Below, piece by piece: positions 19,897 through 27,744 of a DNA stretch of 27,744 bases. The notes below the pieces were generated by a model, which saw nothing but the letters and a program-made list of their open reading frames with translations, did not search any database and was not told the origin of the DNA. Source of the DNA: Mesotaenium endlicherianum. Its lineage: Eukaryota > Streptophyta > Zygnematophyceae > Zygnematales > Mesotaeniaceae. The stretch's first letter is position 1; each line of letters begins with the position of its first letter. The DNA is taken from assembly GCA_009602735.1 (NCBI GenBank), contig WELA01006903.1, positions 683,483 through 711,226 on the forward strand. The letters run 5' to 3'. The translations under genes were made by a program, and so were the position numbers.

Positions 19897-20641
19897 TGAA
19901 ATGAATCGACTTACCAAATAGGCGATTAACAATTAATAAAGATCTTTATATCAGCAAGTAATCTTTATGGTATTTTCCGTTAACTGGTTAAACGGCAAAG
20001 GACAACACACTAGCAGTGAATAATACTCGTAAGTCAAATGCGAGTAAACTAGCATCAATAATGCAAATCAGTAAACTCATACATAAGCAAGGTTAGAAGA
20101 CAGTGCGTATCAATGGCTTCTCGCCTTGGATTCAGATCTCTCTCAGTAAGCTGTACAAGAGAGTTGGCCTCGTTTCCGAATGCCGAACTCGAGAGCAATG
20201 CCTAGCATATGTACATGGAATGAGTTTACTGTTCAACGGTCAGTGCGATGGCACCGCCTACCCGGGAGTTAACCACGTTGGTAGGACCTCGGTTAACCAA
20301 ATCCACCGCCATCTCCCATCATCCCGAATAGCCATCCATCATAGGGATGTCATCTGGCCGTTCATCTAGCATATCGTACTTAGGTGCATATCAAGGCAGT
20401 TCGCTGCTACCGAGTACGGAAGTCAGCTGGCTGTCAAAGAATGGGTCAGCAAGCTGACTTATATGGACTTCAGCCTGCTGCTTTTGGCCGAGTCATTAAA
20501 CTAATAATTATGTAAAGTCCGGCAGACTGACTATTAACTAAAGTTCAGCAGACTGACTACTAACTAAAGTTCAGCAGGCTGAACTAAATAAACTATTATA
20601 TTTAAATGAATATTATATCTACTAATATACTGATTCATTAC
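19897..20641 (-). repeat. Element A 5' LTR (745 bp)
   Basis: Minus-strand TGTAATGAATC (from 20641) to GATTCATTTCA (ending 19897). It is 26 bp longer than the 3' LTR because of a tandem duplication (unit GCAGACTGACTA-TTAACTAAAGTTCA, near 20520-20575). It lies head-to-head with the remaining part of the A' LTR. Confidence 0.93.
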
Positions 20642-21024
20642 AGTGGTTAACTCCTGGGTAGGCGGTGCCATCGCACTGACCGTTGAACAGTAAACTCATT
20701 CCATGTACGTATGCTAGGCATTACTCTCGAGTTCGGATTCGGAAACGAGGCCAACACTCTTGTACAGCTTACTGAGAGCGATCTGAATCCAAGGCGAGAA
20801 GCCATTGATACGCACTGTCTTCTAACCTTGCTTATGTATGAGTTTACTGATTTGCATCATTGATGCCAGTTTACTCGCATTTGACTTATGAGTATTATTC
20901 ACCGCTAGTGTGTTGTCCTTTGCCGTTTAACCAGTTAACGGAAAAAAAAACCATAAAGATTACTTGCTGATATAAAGATCTTTATTAATTGTTAATCGCC
21001 TATTTGGTAAGTCGATTCATTCTA
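20642..21024 (+). repeat. Element A' 5' LTR, piece 3
   Basis: The right half of the LTR resumes at GTGGTTAACTCC. The first five bases are the second GTGGT target copy of element A. It ends GATTCATTCTA, differing from the CA end of element A, and contains a nine-A run (about 20942-20950). Confidence 0.87.
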
Positions 21025-21025
21025 G

Positions 21026-21039
21026 TGGTATCGGAGCAG
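21026..21039 (+). promoter_or_regulatory. Element A' primer-binding site
   Basis: TGGTATCGGAGCAG, one base after the LTR end, identical to the site in element A. Confidence 0.8.
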
Positions 21040-21057
21040 TTATCACAGTCTTCTTGT

Positions 21058-21171
21058 ATGGTAAGGACAAGGATTCAAACTAGCAACTCCCGAGACATGG
21101 AGAATCAGGATAACGAAAATGTCGAAAACCAGGCGGAAAGCCATGTAGCGAGAAACCGTACCTATTCTGAA
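21058..21171 (+). pseudogene. gag: Element A' gag, codons 1-38, interrupted by element B
   Basis: Begins [20 protein letters not shown] and matches element A Gag nearly residue for residue to ...RNRTYSE. Element B is inserted exactly after codon 38, and the remaining gag frame resumes at 27320 after the duplicated CTGAA. Without element B the frame would be continuous. In its present state, translation enters the element B LTR and soon stops (TAG at 21182, TAA nearby). Confidence 0.9.
21167..21171 (+). repeat. Target-site duplication of element B (left copy)
   Basis: CTGAA immediately before the element B LTR, repeated at 27315-27319 immediately after it. Confidence 0.93.
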
Positions 21172-21915
21172 TGTAAGGTCATAGGTTTATAAAGTGCATT
21201 TTTGAGTTTCATGAAAGTATGTTTTGATTGTATAGTAGTGTAGAGTGCATTTTTGTGTTCATTTTGATATAAAGTTCATCAAATTTGGTCACGTATTGAG
21301 AGAGTTATGGATTTCCGAAGTTTAATTAGTTTTGAGGTCGGTTGACGACTGTCCTTAATTCGCGGTGAGCGCGACCGTCGGATCGACCGACAGCGTCGAG
21401 CGATCTGGCCCGTTAGAATGAACTCGAACCTTCACGTAAGTTCGGCTGACGCGGAGTGCCGACTAGGTCGATTTACCTAGAAGTTTCGGTTTAGCCTAGC
21501 GCGTCTAAGATAGAATATTCTAGTAATGTCGATGCATGTATGTGGACGTCAAATCGGCCCGACACGTCAGATTAGACTGATCTGGCTTACTCACGAATAT
21601 TCTGGAAGGGACGATTTGACGAACACTTAGGAAAATCCGTAGCTTCCTCCTAGGGAGAAGCACTTAGGCAGAAAATTATAAATAGGCATAACTTCTTTGT
21701 TTCTTATCAGTTTTCACTTCTGTAAATTTCTACGGGTTTGTAATGACAAGGCCTTTCATCCTACATCATTTGTGAGCAGTTTCTTGCCACTCAAAATGTC
21801 AAGTAATTTTCCTAAGCTTCCTTAGCAATATGCCGCTGCACTCTTGAGTATGATTGCAACTAGCTTTGTTCCTCGTGAGTCACTACGCTTCCACTAGGGC
21901 ACTCTGCCCCTTTCA
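21172..21915 (+). repeat. Element B 5' LTR (744 bp)
   Basis: TGTAAGGTCATAGG to GCCCCTTTCA. It contains a strong TATA box TATAAATA (21677-21684), about 230 bp before the LTR end, fitting a transcription start near 21710. Confidence 0.95.
21677..21684 (+). promoter_or_regulatory. TATA box of element B 5' LTR
   Basis: TATAAATA in an AT-rich setting (AAAATTATAAATAGGC). The same box in the 3' LTR is at 27076-27083, where it could drive transcription into the downstream A' gag. Confidence 0.7.
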
Positions 21916-21917
21916 TC

Positions 21918-21931
21918 TGGTATCGGAGCAG
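21918..21931 (+). promoter_or_regulatory. Element B primer-binding site
   Basis: TGGTATCGGAGCAG two bases after the LTR, followed by GG. It is the same 14-mer as in family A although the LTRs are unrelated. Confidence 0.8.
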
Positions 21932-21952
21932 GGCTAGTTTGCATATTATATT

Positions 21953-22984
21953 ATGGAGTCGCAGCCGGCAGCTGGAGGAGGCGAACATGTCGAGCATGTT
22001 GAGCGCGCGGGGCAGCAGGCAGCACCAACAATGACCAGAGAGCAACAAGAGATGCAGGCGATGCTAAGACAAATGGCAAATGCAATTGGAGGAGAAGTCT
22101 ACACCCAGTTTCAACAAAATATGCGCGCGGAGGTGGAGAGAATGGTGCGAGTTGTTATGGGGAACGCCGCTTCGACGAGTTCGGCACCTGCACCTGTTGT
22201 GCCGCCAATTCATTTTAACCCAGTGGTGCAACCTGTTATTCCACCCGCATCAGGAGTGCGTGCGCCTAAGCCTGAAGTTTATACTGGAGAGCGTGGATCG
22301 CCGCCTGTTCATCAATGGATTTTTGGAGTGAAGAAATTTATGGAGTACTCTGCGCTCACGCCCGACAGGCAAGTCGCCTTTGTCATAACTTTGCTGCAGA
22401 AGAGTGCTGGAGCTTGGTATGAACGAGAAGAGCAGTTGTCTGGAATTCCTGCTACTGTTGATCAGCTATTTGAAGGCTTGAAGAGGCAATTTCAACCTAT
22501 TGCGCCCGAGGCTAGCGCCCGAGATCTATTGGTGCGACTTCGTCAGCGAGGAAGCGTTCAGGAGTATGTTTCGCGCTTCAACAAACTGGTGCTTCAATGC
22601 CCATCCATGCACGAGTCAGAGATGATGGACAAGTTCAAGAGGGGACTCAAGCCAACTGTGGCCAAGGAAGTGGCGCTCAAGGACCCTACCAGTCTTGGAG
22701 AAATGATGGCATTGGCAACAAGGGTCGACGCTGTGGAGTATAGTCAGAGGCAGTGGGGCAGCCACAACTTTGGAGGATATCGACACTTTGGATCTCAAGC
22801 GCCAAGCACGAGTGTTCAAGGTCCAGTACCCATGGAGTTGGGACTTGTGCAGTACCAGCGCAAGCAACAAAATTTCAAGCCGAGAGGACCCTGCTATAGT
22901 TGCGGCAAGCTTGGACATCTGGCTCGAGACTGTCATGTGAAGGCGAAGCAACCTCAACAGCAGGAAAAAGGAGGATGCCAGTAA
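21953..22984 (+). CDS. gag: Element B Gag (343 aa)
   Basis: Starts at ATG 21953, about 20 nt after the primer site. After a low-complexity N terminus with a short helix (about 27-70) and a Pro/Val linker, the retrotransposon Gag core runs from about 104 to 262 ([62 protein letters not shown]). One CCHC zinc knuckle [14 protein letters not shown] lies at 314-327 with exact CX2CX4HX4C spacing. The protein ends 16 residues later. It is shorter than Gag of element A, lacking the Ala-rich coiled-coil leader, and the two are only distantly similar. Its 3' end overlaps pol. The stop TAA (22982-22984) lies inside a 9-bp hairpin. Confidence 0.95.
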   Translation: MESQPAAGGGEHVEHVERAGQQAAPTMTREQQEMQAMLRQMANAIGGEVYTQFQQNMRAEVERMVRVVMGNAASTSSAPAPVVPPIHFNPVVQPVIPPASGVRAPKPEVYTGERGSPPVHQWIFGVKKFMEYSALTPDRQVAFVITLLQKSAGAWYEREEQLSGIPATVDQLFEGLKRQFQPIAPEASARDLLVRLRQRGSVQEYVSRFNKLVLQCPSMHESEMMDKFKRGLKPTVAKEVALKDPTSLGEMMALATRVDAVEYSQRQWGSHNFGGYRHFGSQAPSTSVQGPVPMELGLVQYQRKQQNFKPRGPCYSCGKLGHLARDCHVKAKQPQQQEKGGCQ

Positions 22985-23009
22985 GTTGTTCTGGGGTGTC
23001 TACTGGCGT
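22963..23009 (+). promoter_or_regulatory. Candidate gag-pol recoding site of element B
   Basis: G GAA AAA (22963-22969) sits in the gag frame. A 5-nt spacer precedes a 9-bp stem ATGCCAGTA/TACTGGCGT (22975-22983 with 23001-23009, one GU pair, 17-nt loop) that contains both the pol-frame ATG 22975 and the gag stop. The heptamer only partly fits X XXY YYZ. Stop-coupled reinitiation at that ATG is the alternative. Confidence 0.45.
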
Positions 23010-26000
23010 AAAAACGAGAACACACAAGGAGGTTATCCCCAGGAGCCTGCCGAGAAGCAAAGGACGAGACGTTGACAAGCCTATCATCGTGGAAGGAGTG
23101 GTCGACGGCAACAATGCGAAGTGTATGGTCGACAGTGGCGCAAGTGCAAACTTTGTGCACAAGAAGCTGGTGAAAGAGTGGCGAGTCCCTGTGCAGAAGC
23201 ATTATGAGCCTAAGGAGGCAATTTTGGCAAATGGGCAGAGACTCAAGTGTGGTGCACCTACGGAAGCTATTCACGTGGAAGTAGCGGGGCACCGGAGTAA
23301 GGAAGTTATGGAGCAGACAGAGTTAGGTCACCATGAGGTGATATTGGGCCGACCATGGCTAAGAAAAGCCAACCCTCAAGTGCACTGGAGCACAGGACAA
23401 GTGAAAGTCCAAGGGCGTGATGGTCGAATGGAGACAGCAAAACAGGTGGAGGTAGATACAACCACAAGTAACTGTCTTCTGTCGAGCCTGCAAGTTAAGA
23501 AGCTATGCAGGGCGAATCAGGTGAAGGAGATGTACCTTGTTTCGGTGGCCCTGGCCAGGTCATCAGATGGAGCAAGCGTGAATCCTAACAGCCTGTGCGA
23601 ATGTACATCGTCGGAGGAGCAAGTAGTGGTGTCTGATCCCCTTGCTCACAAGGAGCAGAGCCCAACTGCTCAAGAGAAGAAGCCTGCTGAGATGCCTGCC
23701 CAAATTAAGGCGCTGTTGGAGGAGTTTAAGAACGTATTTCCTGAGGAGCTACCTGCAGGATTACCTCCACAGAGAGCTATGGAGCACAAGATTGAGTTGG
23801 AACCAGGGAGCAAGCCACCAGTGAGACCCGCCTATCGACAATCGTTTGCGGAGTTGGATGAGTTAAAGAAGCAGCTGACAGAGTTATTGGAGAAGGGATT
23901 CATCCGACCCAGCGAGTCTCCATTTGCAGCGCCAGTCTTATTTGTGAAGAAGAAGGATGGGACTATGAGGATGTGTGTCGACTACCGGGCACTCAACAAG
24001 GTCACCATCAAGAACAGGTACCCACTTCCACGAGTGGACGAGTTGATTGACAGGCTTGTCGGGGCGAAGTATTTCTCGAAGATCGATTTGAGGAGTGGCT
24101 ATCACCAGGTACGGATTGCGGAAGGAGACGTTCAGAAGACTGCTTTCAGAACTCGCTATGGTTTGTTCGAGTTCACAGTCATGCCTTTTGGATTGACTAA
24201 TGCACCTGCTACATTCATGGGACTCATGAATAGTATCTTCAGACCCTACTTGGACCAGTTTGTGGTGGTATTTTTGGACGACATCCTGATCTATTCGAAG
24301 ACCTTGGAAGAGCATGTGGAGCATCTGAGGAAGGTGTTGGAGGTCTTGAGAGATCAAAAGCTGTATGGGAAGATGAGCAAGTGCGACTTCTGTCTCAAGG
24401 AGGTCGAGTTTCTTGGACACATAGTGGGAGCTGAAGGAGTCAAGGTGGAGCAGAAGAAGGTGCAAGCAGTCAGAGATTGGCCGGTACCTGCTGATATTCA
24501 TCAACTCAGGAGTTTCCTCGGCATGGCGAATTATTATCGACGTTTCATTGAAGGATTTGCCAAGGTGTGTGCACCGCTCACGGACATGTTGAAGAAGCAG
24601 GAGAAGTGGCTATGGGGTGACAAGGAGCAGCAAGCCTTCGAGAAGATTAAAGAGCTGTTAACACAGGCACCTGTGTTGGCAATTGCCAGTCCAGAGCTTC
24701 CTTTCACCATCATCACAGACGCGTCAAACTTTGCAGTGGGAGCCATTCTTCTCCAGGACCAGGGCAAAGGATTGCAGCCTGTGGCATATGAGAGCAGGAA
24801 GTTGAGTCCTGCTGAGCAGAACTATGCAGCACACGAGCGGGAGATGTTGGCTATTATCCAGGCTTTGAGGATTTGGCGATGTTATGTGGACGGCCGGAAG
24901 GTGTTCATCAAGACCGACCACAAGAGCTTGGAGAAGTTTATGACGCAGCCAACGTTGACACCAAGACAGGCAAGGTGGATGGAGTTTCTGCAACAGTTCG
25001 ACCACAAGATTGAGTACTTACCTGGGAAGATCAACCCTGCAGACGCTTTATCCAGGAGGTGTGACCTTGCAGCTGTCTCAGTCATCAAGGAGAATATGGA
25101 CTTCAAGGAGAAGCTTCAGAGAGGTTATGAGGAGGACCCAGAGTTTGCTGATGGTGGAGCAGCTGAGTTCAACTCGAGTATGCAGAAGAAGGACGGCATA
25201 TGGTATTATGGTGATTCCAAGAGAGTGGTGGTACCTGACATCAAGGAGCTACGAGACTTACTACTTACGGAGCATCATGACTGCTTATATGCTGGACACT
25301 TTGGAAGCGAGAAGACGGCAAGCGTGCTGAAGCGGGAATATTACTGGAGAAATATGGACAAGGACATCGAGGAGTGGATCAGGAGTTGCGATGCGTGCCA
25401 GAGAAACAAGACACCAAATCAAAAGAAGGGAGGTACATTGCGACCCCTGCCTATTCCAGAGTATCCTTGGGAGCAGATTGCTATGGACTTCATCACATCG
25501 TTACCAGTCAGTGGTCAAGGGCACGATGCAGTATGGGTAGTGTCTGACAGACTCAGCAAGATGGCTCACTTCATTCCCATGAAGGAGACTTCTACGGCAG
25601 CAGATGTGGCACGGCTATTCTTTGATCATATTTTTAGGCTACATGGGTTGCCGAAGGTGATTGTTTCAGATCGAGATCCAAGGTTTACTAGCAACTTTTG
25701 GCGGTCATTGTTTACTTTGATGGGGACCAAGCTGAGTATGAGCACTTCCTATCACCCTCAGACAGATGGGCAGAGTGAGAGGCTCAACAGAACTCTGCAA
25801 GAGGTGCTCAGGAGTTTCACTATGGAAGACCCTTCAGAGTGGGACAAGAAGCTACCAGGGTTGGAGTTTGCCTACAACAACAGCATGCAGGGATCGACCA
25901 AGCAGTCACCATTCGCTATGGTTTATGGGAGAGAAGTATATCATCCAGGGAACATCTTGTTGGAGAAGGCCAAGGAGACTCAGGTTCCTACTACACAAGC

Positions 26001-26583
26001 TTTTATGGAGCAGATGGCCAAGACTTGGGATATGGCGAAGACGTGTATTCGGAAGGCACAACAAGAGCAGGTCAAGCATGCTAACAAGCACAGGAGGGAA
26101 GTGACATTCCAAGTGGGCGACAAAGTACTCTTGTCCACAGAGAACCTACCTTTCACAGGCAAGAGGAAACTGCGGGCACGGTTTACAGGTCCCTTTGAAG
26201 TGCTCAAGCAGGTGAATCTAGTGACCTACAAGTTGGAACTTCCTCCAGGATGGCGTATCCATGATGTGTTCCATGTCAGTTGTCTACGGCCATACGTTGA
26301 CCCGAATGAAGGACATCCAGGACGACTACCTACACCGCCACCACCGGTCGAGATCGATGATGTATTGGAGTATGAAGTGGAGGCGATTGTCGGCGATCGA
26401 CGAGTCAAGCGAGGTCAACGATTTGTCCAAGAGTATCTGGTCAAGTGGAAAGGCTACCATGCGGACGACAACACTTGGGAGCCAGAGGCCAACTTGACTC
26501 ATTGTAAGAGTAAGTTGAGACGTTATCTGCAGAATGCGTCGAGGACGTCGCATCTTGAGGAGGGGGATGATGTAAGGTCATAG
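22975..26583 (+). CDS. pol: Element B Pol: protease, reverse transcriptase, RNase H, integrase, chromodomain
   Basis: 1202 residues from ATG 22975, which overlaps the gag stop in the -1 frame. The frame is open somewhat further upstream, so a Gag-Pol fusion is possible. Protease VDSGASANF has its Asp at residue 53. RT has [10 protein letters not shown] and the catalytic pair FLDD (D435, D436). RNase H starts at [13 protein letters not shown]. Integrase has a zinc region ([10 protein letters not shown]...CDACQRNK) and a DDE core D838, D899, E935 (35-residue spacing). A GPF-type region ([11 protein letters not shown]) and a C-terminal chromodomain (about 1132-1187, [12 protein letters not shown]...YLVKWKGY...NTWEPE) follow. 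No frame break or missing catalytic residue is visible. The stop TAG (26581-26583) lies inside the 3' LTR, so the last four codons are LTR sequence. Confidence 0.96.
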   Translation: MPVSCSGVSTGVKTRTHKEVIPRSLPRSKGRDVDKPIIVEGVVDGNNAKCMVDSGASANFVHKKLVKEWRVPVQKHYEPKEAILANGQRLKCGAPTEAIHVEVAGHRSKEVMEQTELGHHEVILGRPWLRKANPQVHWSTGQVKVQGRDGRMETAKQVEVDTTTSNCLLSSLQVKKLCRANQVKEMYLVSVALARSSDGASVNPNSLCECTSSEEQVVVSDPLAHKEQSPTAQEKKPAEMPAQIKALLEEFKNVFPEELPAGLPPQRAMEHKIELEPGSKPPVRPAYRQSFAELDELKKQLTELLEKGFIRPSESPFAAPVLFVKKKDGTMRMCVDYRALNKVTIKNRYPLPRVDELIDRLVGAKYFSKIDLRSGYHQVRIAEGDVQKTAFRTRYGLFEFTVMPFGLTNAPATFMGLMNSIFRPYLDQFVVVFLDDILIYSKTLEEHVEHLRKVLEVLRDQKLYGKMSKCDFCLKEVEFLGHIVGAEGVKVEQKKVQAVRDWPVPADIHQLRSFLGMANYYRRFIEGFAKVCAPLTDMLKKQEKWLWGDKEQQAFEKIKELLTQAPVLAIASPELPFTIITDASNFAVGAILLQDQGKGLQPVAYESRKLSPAEQNYAAHEREMLAIIQALRIWRCYVDGRKVFIKTDHKSLEKFMTQPTLTPRQARWMEFLQQFDHKIEYLPGKINPADALSRRCDLAAVSVIKENMDFKEKLQRGYEEDPEFADGGAAEFNSSMQKKDGIWYYGDSKRVVVPDIKELRDLLLTEHHDCLYAGHFGSEKTASVLKREYYWRNMDKDIEEWIRSCDACQRNKTPNQKKGGTLRPLPIPEYPWEQIAMDFITSLPVSGQGHDAVWVVSDRLSKMAHFIPMKETSTAADVARLFFDHIFRLHGLPKVIVSDRDPRFTSNFWRSLFTLMGTKLSMSTSYHPQTDGQSERLNRTLQEVLRSFTMEDPSEWDKKLPGLEFAYNNSMQGSTKQSPFAMVYGREVYHPGNILLEKAKETQVPTTQAFMEQMAKTWDMAKTCIRKAQQEQVKHANKHRREVTFQVGDKVLLSTENLPFTGKRKLRARFTGPFEVLKQVNLVTYKLELPPGWRIHDVFHVSCLRPYVDPNEGHPGRLPTPPPPVEIDDVLEYEVEAIVGDRRVKRGQRFVQEYLVKWKGYHADDNTWEPEANLTHCKSKLRRYLQNASRTSHLEEGDDVRS
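26557..26570 (+). promoter_or_regulatory. Element B polypurine tract
   Basis: GAGGAGGGGGATGA directly before the 3' LTR start TGTAAGG. It also encodes the end of Pol (EEGDD). Confidence 0.8.
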
Positions 26584-27314
26584 GTTTATAAAGTGCATTT
26601 TTGAGTATCATGAAAGTATGTTTTGATTGTATAGTAGTGTAGAGTGCATTTTTGTGGTCATTTTGATATAAAGTTCATCGAATTTGGTCAAGTATTGAGA
26701 GAGTTATGGATTTCCGAAGTTTAATTAGTTTTGAGGTCGGTTGACGACTGTCCTTAATTCGCGGTGAGCGCGACCGTCGGATTGACCGACAGCGTCGAGC
26801 GATCTGGCCCGTTAGAATGAACTCGAACCTTCACGTAAGTTCGGCTGACGCGGAGTGCCGACTAGGTCGATTTACCTAGAAGTTTCGGTTTAGCCTAGCG
26901 CGTCTAAGATAGAATATTCTAGTAATGTCGATGCATGTATGTGGACGTCAAATCGGCCCGACACGTCAGATTAGACTGATCTGGCTTACTCACGAATATT
27001 CTGGAAGGGACGATTTGACGAACACTGAGGAAAATCCGTAGCTTCCTCCTAGGGAGAAGCACATAGGCAGAAAATTATAAATAGGCATAACTTCTTTGTT
27101 TCTTATCAGTTTTCACTTCTGTAAATTTCTACGGGTTTGTAATGACGAGGCCTTTCATCCTACATCATTTGTGAGCAGTTTCTTGCCACTCAAAATGTCA
27201 AGTAATTTTCCTAAGCTTCCTTAGCAATATGCCGCTGCACTCTTGAGTATGATTGCAACTAGCTTTGTTCCTCGTGAGTCACTACGCTTCCACTAGGGCA
27301 CTCTGCCTCTTTCA
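26571..27314 (+). repeat. Element B 3' LTR (744 bp)
   Basis: Same length and ends as the 5' LTR, with about nine differences by eye. It is followed directly by CTGAA and the resumed A' gag. Confidence 0.95.
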
Positions 27315-27744
27315 CTGAAGCAGTAGCAGATACTGCAGCTAGGGAGGCTGCAGATGAGGCAGCTGCTATTGCCGCAGTCGCAGCACAGCAAGTTGAGGAG
27401 AAGAGAGCCAGGCTAGAAGCTGAACAAGTAGCAAAGGCCGCTGAAGATACAGAAAGGAGGGAACGACAGCCAGCTGACGAGCGCACTGTCGAGGAACTCA
27501 TGGCATCAAGGGCCAATGTTCTGAACCCACCTCCTGCTGTACAACTCAATGTACCCCTAGGTCAAATACGTGACCGCCTGAATGCGGCAGGAGTTGCTGC
27601 TGCAGGAGCGAGAGGGACTGTTGAGGACACTACTCAGCGAGTACAGGTCAATGCTGCTGCTGCATTTGCTAATCTACCACCCCAGAGTGTAGACTTGGGA
27701 GCATTGTTCGTTCAGATGCAGTCGCAAATGGCGACCATGTATCA
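27315..27744 (+). pseudogene. gag: Element A' gag, continuation after element B, cut by the window edge
   Basis: After the CTGAA duplication the frame continues [17 protein letters not shown] and follows element A Gag from residue 39 to about 179 with a few substitutions (for example RRERQPADERT for [11 protein letters not shown]) and no stop. The window ends inside ATMYQ. The rest of A' should lie to the right. Confidence 0.9.

Larger units (their letters stand above)
11823..20641 (-). mobile_element. Element A: complete 8.8-kb family-A chromovirus with a third ORF
   Basis: Bounded by LTRs at 19897-20641 (5') and 11823-12541 (3') and flanked by a 5-bp duplication GTGGT (11818-11822 and 20642-20646). 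Reading on the minus strand, the order is 5' LTR, primer site, gag (492 residues), pol (PR-RT-RNase H-IN-chromodomain), an internal polypurine-like tract, a 558-codon extra ORF, a polypurine tract and the 3' LTR. All three ORFs are uninterrupted. It is inserted antisense within the LTR of a member of its own family. Confidence 0.93.
21172..27314 (+). mobile_element. Element B: complete 6.1-kb chromovirus
   Basis: Two 744-bp LTRs (21172-21915 and 26571-27314) with TG/CA ends, a CTGAA target duplication, a primer site, gag and an overlapping pol in the -1 frame with all catalytic motifs, and a polypurine tract. I count about nine substitutions between the LTRs (about 1.2%), so the insertion is young. 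All ORFs are intact. It lies in the same orientation as the host element A'. Confidence 0.95.
10969..27744 (+). mobile_element. Element A': family-A Ty3/gypsy element, plus strand, interrupted three times, running off the right edge
   Basis: A' begins with TGTAATGAATC at 10969 after GATCC. Its 5' LTR consists of 10969-11128, 11637-11822 and 20647-21024, which rejoin to about 724 bp once three inserts and their target duplications are removed. A TGGTATCGGAGCAG primer site (21026) and gag (21058 onward) follow. The inserts are a 503-bp TG...CA element (11129-11631), element A in reverse orientation (11823-20641) and element B (21172-27314). Only the first part of gag lies in the window. The rejoined gag frame is open where visible. 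Confidence 0.85.

Noticed and set aside
22900-22974. Pol of element B starting at the TTG at 22900
   Set aside because: TTG initiation is unlikely in a eukaryotic nuclear genome. The ATG at 22975 or a frameshift from gag is better supported.

Overview
The window looks like nuclear DNA of a streptophyte (a charophyte-grade green alga or other plant-lineage genome). This is an inference. It rests on a CDPK-type protein kinase with GT-AG introns, two families of chromodomain-bearing Ty3/gypsy retrotransposons (chromoviruses), primer sites resembling plant initiator-tRNA(Met), and long CA/CGCA/GA simple repeats. The species cannot be fixed from the sequence alone.

Positions 1-6300 are GC-rich, gene-bearing DNA. 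After low-complexity DNA (about 1-1300) there is a small two-exon plus-strand gene (1385-1628 joined to 2081-2256) for a 139-residue single-pass membrane protein of unknown function. A four-exon minus-strand gene (6279 down to 4438) encodes a 390-residue kinase of the CDPK/CRK/PPCK group. It has a myristoylation-type N terminus and all catalytic motifs, but no EF-hands. Positions 6280-9729 hold no gene I can support.

From 9730 to the end the window is a nest of retroelements. A truncated family-A LTR (9730-10054) is followed by a hairpin-dense, TATA-containing segment (10055-10968). At 10969 begins element A', a plus-strand family-A element that runs off the right edge. Its 5' LTR is broken by a 503-bp TG...CA insert (TSD TTAAG). 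It is broken again by a complete minus-strand family-A element (A, 11823-20641, TSD GTGGT). A' gag is interrupted after codon 38 by a complete plus-strand chromovirus of a second family (B, 21172-27314, two 744-bp LTRs, TSD CTGAA). The target-site duplications and rejoined reading frames prove the order: A' is oldest, and A and B came later. LTR divergence (about 1% for B, about 3-4% for A, hand counts) suggests B is youngest.

Element A is the most unusual object. Its gag and pol are linked by what looks like a textbook -1 frameshift signal: in-frame T TTA AAA, a 7-nt spacer and a perfect 10-bp hairpin containing the gag stop. Between pol and the 3' LTR, in the position of a retroviral env, it carries a 558-codon ORF with no signal peptide or membrane segment. 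That ORF has a long charged coiled coil, a Trp/Tyr-rich central region, an acidic stretch and an RS/Pro tail. A perfect branch-point word and a 3' splice site lie just before its ATG, and the roughly 2-kb module is bracketed by a repeated polypurine tract. Together these suggest an acquired third gene, perhaps expressed from a spliced RNA. Element B has the standard gag-pol layout, with a weaker version of the same gag-stop hairpin.
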